From Phycisphaerales bacterium (GTDB lineage: Bacteria > Planctomycetota > Phycisphaerae > Sedimentisphaerales > Anaerohalosphaeraceae): DNA of 8,190 nucleotides. The stretch spans positions 1-8,190 of the forward strand of contig DSDH01000085.1 in NCBI GenBank assembly GCA_011055475.1. Direction: 5' to 3'. Positions within the stretch are counted from its first letter, which is position 1, and every line of letters starts with the position of its first letter. The notes below the pieces were generated by a model. The model was not told the origin of the DNA and made no database searches. It saw only the letters and a program-made list of their open reading frames with translations. The position numbers were made by a program, and so were the translations under genes. Shown piece by piece: positions 6,548-8,190 of the stretch.

Positions 6548-7858
6548 ATGGACGTAGCCTTCTGGAATCGTGAGATCGAGACGATGGACCGCCGGCGCCT
6601 CACCGAGCTGCAGGTGACGCGCCTGCGGGACACGCTGGATCAGGCCCTGCACACACCGTTCTACCGTCGCCGTCTGGAAAAGGCGCAGATTCAATCCGGG
6701 CAGGATCTGCGGGGCCTGGAGGATTTGCGAACCCTGCCCTTCACCACCAAGGACGACCTGCGCCAGAGTTTCCCCTTCGGTCTGCTGGCGGTGGATTTCA
6801 GCGAGGTGGTGCGTCTGCACTCCTCCAGCGGGACCACCGGCGTGCCGACGGTCATTTATCTCACCCAGGACGACCTGGATCGCTGGACCGACCTGTTGGC
6901 CCGGTCCATCGTGGCCACCGGTTGTACGAGCAAGGACGTGTTCCAGAACATGATGACCTACGGCCTGTTCACCGGTGGCCTCGGTCTCCACTACGGCGGG
7001 GAACGCGTGGGGATGACGGTCATCCCCATCGGCGGCGGCAACACCCAGCGCCAGATCCGGGTGATGAAGGATTTCAAGACGACCGTCGTGCATATCACGC
7101 CCAGCTATCTGTTGCACATCCACTCGCGCCTGGCCGAATTCGACACCCGGCCCGAGGACCTCTCGCTGCGCAGGGCGTTTCTCGGGGCCGAGCCGCATTC
7201 GGAGAACACCCGCAGGAAGCTGGAGGACCTGTACGGCATCGACGCCTACAACTCCTATGGGCTGAGCGAGATGAACGGTCCGGGCGTGGCGTTCGAGTGT
7301 GTCTACAAGCAGGATATGCACATCTGGGAGGACGCCTACGTGGTCGAGATCATCGACCCCGCGACGGGCGAGGTCCTGGACGATGGCCAAAAGGGCGAGC
7401 TCGTGCTGACGATCCTGACCCGCCGGGCCATGCCGCTGCTGCGGTATCGCACGCGGGACCTGGCGTTTCTCCACGCCGAGCCGTGCCCCTGCGGGCGCAC
7501 GCACCGACGCTTGTCGCGCATCCTGGGCCGCACGGACGACATGCTCATCATCAACGGCGTCAACGTCTTCCCCTCCCAGATCGAGGAGGTCGTCATGGCC
7601 GTTCCCGAGGTGGGGACAAATTACCAGATCCAGGTGGACAAGGTGGGCGCGTTGGACCGCCTGACGGTGAAGGTGGAGATTTACCCGAAGATGTTCACGG
7701 GCGAGGCGGCTCTGCTCGATCGGCTCAAGGCGAGGATCGCCGAGAAACTCCGCGCCTCGATCACGATCAATCCGCGCGTGGAATTGCACGAGCCCGGCGT
7801 GTTGCCCGCGTTCGAGGGCAAGGCCAAGCGCGTGGTCGATAACCGCCAGGAGATGTAG
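6548..7858 (+). CDS. paaK: Phenylacetate-CoA ligase (AMP-forming), second copy
   Basis: This second arylacetate:CoA ligase has 436 residues from ATG 6548. That start has GGGGAG at 6537-6542 and makes the N-terminus (FWNREIETM) align with that of the first copy. A GTG at 6500 overlapping the previous stop would add 16 residues with no counterpart and is less likely. The motifs are intact: SSGTTG (93-98), YGLFTGGLGLHYG (138-150), YGLSE (237-241) then NGPGVAFEC, RYRTRD (299-304), GRTDDM (327-332), NGVNVFPSQIE (336-346) and GKAKRVVD (424-431). Cys251, His258, Cys313 and Cys315 match the Cys/His set of the first copy. The middle segment lining the substrate side differs: IPIGGGNTQRQ and VHITPSYLLH here, IPTSSGQTKRQ and LACTPSYALY there. 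Different arylacetate preference is therefore plausible. The ligase lies between two ACT genes, and its natural partner is probably the downstream one. Confidence 0.92.
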   Translation: MDVAFWNREIETMDRRRLTELQVTRLRDTLDQALHTPFYRRRLEKAQIQSGQDLRGLEDLRTLPFTTKDDLRQSFPFGLLAVDFSEVVRLHSSSGTTGVPTVIYLTQDDLDRWTDLLARSIVATGCTSKDVFQNMMTYGLFTGGLGLHYGGERVGMTVIPIGGGNTQRQIRVMKDFKTTVVHITPSYLLHIHSRLAEFDTRPEDLSLRRAFLGAEPHSENTRRKLEDLYGIDAYNSYGLSEMNGPGVAFECVYKQDMHIWEDAYVVEIIDPATGEVLDDGQKGELVLTILTRRAMPLLRYRTRDLAFLHAEPCPCGRTHRRLSRILGRTDDMLIINGVNVFPSQIEEVVMAVPEVGTNYQIQVDKVGALDRLTVKVEIYPKMFTGEAALLDRLKARIAEKLRASITINPRVELHEPGVLPAFEGKAKRVVDNRQEM

Positions 7859-7894
7859 CCCGGCACGATCGGGCCAAGCGATAACGCCGGCGAC

Positions 7895-7899
7895 AGGAG
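7895..7899 (+). promoter_or_regulatory. Ribosome binding site of the second ACT gene
   Basis: AGGAG, within AGGAGAAGGA, lies 7 bases before the ATG at 7907 and decides the start of this truncated gene. The 48-bp gap after the ligase also holds a 5-bp GC hairpin (7858-7874) without a T-tract, too weak to call a terminator. Confidence 0.65.
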
Positions 7900-7906
7900 A
7901 AGGACC

Positions 7907-8190
7907 ATGGCCAAGCAACTGACCGTTTTCGTGGAGAACCGGCCCGGCCGCATGAAGTCGGTCTCGGACATTCTCCTGGAGAACCGATTGAACATCTGGG
8001 CCTTTGCAATTCAAGACCGCGGCGAGTTCGGCCTGATGAAGCTGATCGTCGATCGGCCCGAACAGGCCCGTCTGGCGCTGGCGGATCACGGGTTCGCCTG
8101 CGCCTTGAAGGAGGTGCTGGCGGTCACCGCGCCGGATCGGCCGGGGAACCTTGACCGCCTGACCACGGCTCTGCTGGACAGCAACGTCGA
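7907..8190 (+). CDS. Double ACT-domain protein, second copy, cut by window end
   Basis: The first 94 residues of a protein homologous to the ACT protein encoded at 6072 are visible, and the frame is still open at the window edge. The first ACT domain (about 3-68) carries VENRPGRMKSV at 9-19, then LNIWAFAIQD, FGLMKLIVDRPE and a helix. The start of the second domain is recognisable at APDRPGNLDRLTTALLDSNV (75-94). The layout matches the first ACT protein almost position for position, so the full length should be near 140-145 residues. The ligand-loop neighbourhood differs (PGRMKS against KGRLAE; RPGNLDRL against KPGGLAGV), so the bound amino acid may differ. It follows the second ligase by 48 bp and completes a second ligase-ACT pair. 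An amino-acid-sensing role is inferred from the domain and the context. Confidence 0.87.
   Translation, partial: MAKQLTVFVENRPGRMKSVSDILLENRLNIWAFAIQDRGEFGLMKLIVDRPEQARLALADHGFACALKEVLAVTAPDRPGNLDRLTTALLDSNV

Larger units (their letters stand above)
4743..8190 (+). repeat. Tandem paralogous ligase-ACT modules
   Basis: The gene order ligase-ACT (4743-6503) is repeated as ligase-ACT (6548 to beyond the window). Both pairs lie in the same orientation, with similar spacing between ligase and ACT gene (27 and 48 bp). The proteins align along their full length but differ at many positions. At DNA level only short conserved-motif stretches remain identical, for example 19 bases over the GRTDDM motif (5711-5729 and 7525-7543). 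This is an old gene-pair duplication, or assembly of two diverged pairs, and not a recent repeat. Confidence 0.8.

Noticed and set aside
7858..7874. GCCCG/CGGGC hairpin after the second ligase
   Set aside because: It has only 5 pairs and no T-tract and lies within a tightly spaced operon, so it is not enough for a terminator.
6041..8089. 682-codon open frame on the - strand opposite the ACT and second ligase genes
   Set aside because: It is antisense to strongly conserved genes and spans three of them. Its composition is that of a codon-bias shadow.

Overview
The window is high-GC DNA packed with genes that all read on the + strand. It suggests a Gram-negative, probably anaerobic bacterium. 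An outer-membrane beta-barrel gene shows there is an outer membrane, and an indolepyruvate:ferredoxin-type oxidoreductase points to low-potential anaerobic metabolism. A sodium symporter followed by an alginate-export-like barrel would fit the Planctomycetota/PVC group, but nothing here proves the taxon.

Region 1 (1-2485) is a transport pair. It holds the 3' part of a sodium:solute symporter gene (1-873) and a complete outer-membrane barrel gene of the alginate-export type (935-2428). The pair ends at a perfect 10-bp GC-rich hairpin (2458-2485), taken as a terminator.

Region 2 (2486-8190) starts with a short intergenic stretch carrying a sigma70-like promoter (TTGACG, 17 bp, TATCGT). It drives an apparent operon of six closely spaced genes: iorA, iorB, a phenylacetate-CoA ligase gene, a double-ACT regulator gene, a second ligase gene and a second ACT gene, which is cut by the window end. 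IorAB interconverts aryl-pyruvates (indolepyruvate, phenylpyruvate, hydroxyphenylpyruvate) and arylacetyl-CoA. The PaaK-type ligases interconvert arylacetates and arylacetyl-CoA. The ACT proteins are expected to bind an amino acid, presumably aromatic, and report its level to the enzymes. The locus therefore links free arylacetates to aromatic amino acids through arylacetyl-CoA, either as salvage (ligase, then reductive carboxylation) or as fermentative degradation in reverse.

The unusual points are the tandem duplication of the ligase-ACT module, with clearly diverged copies, and a trimmed oxidoreductase. IorA stops cleanly before the usual C-terminal double [4Fe-4S] ferredoxin domain, and IorB is shorter than usual in its second half. 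No tRNA, rRNA, CRISPR array, insertion sequence or phage gene was seen.
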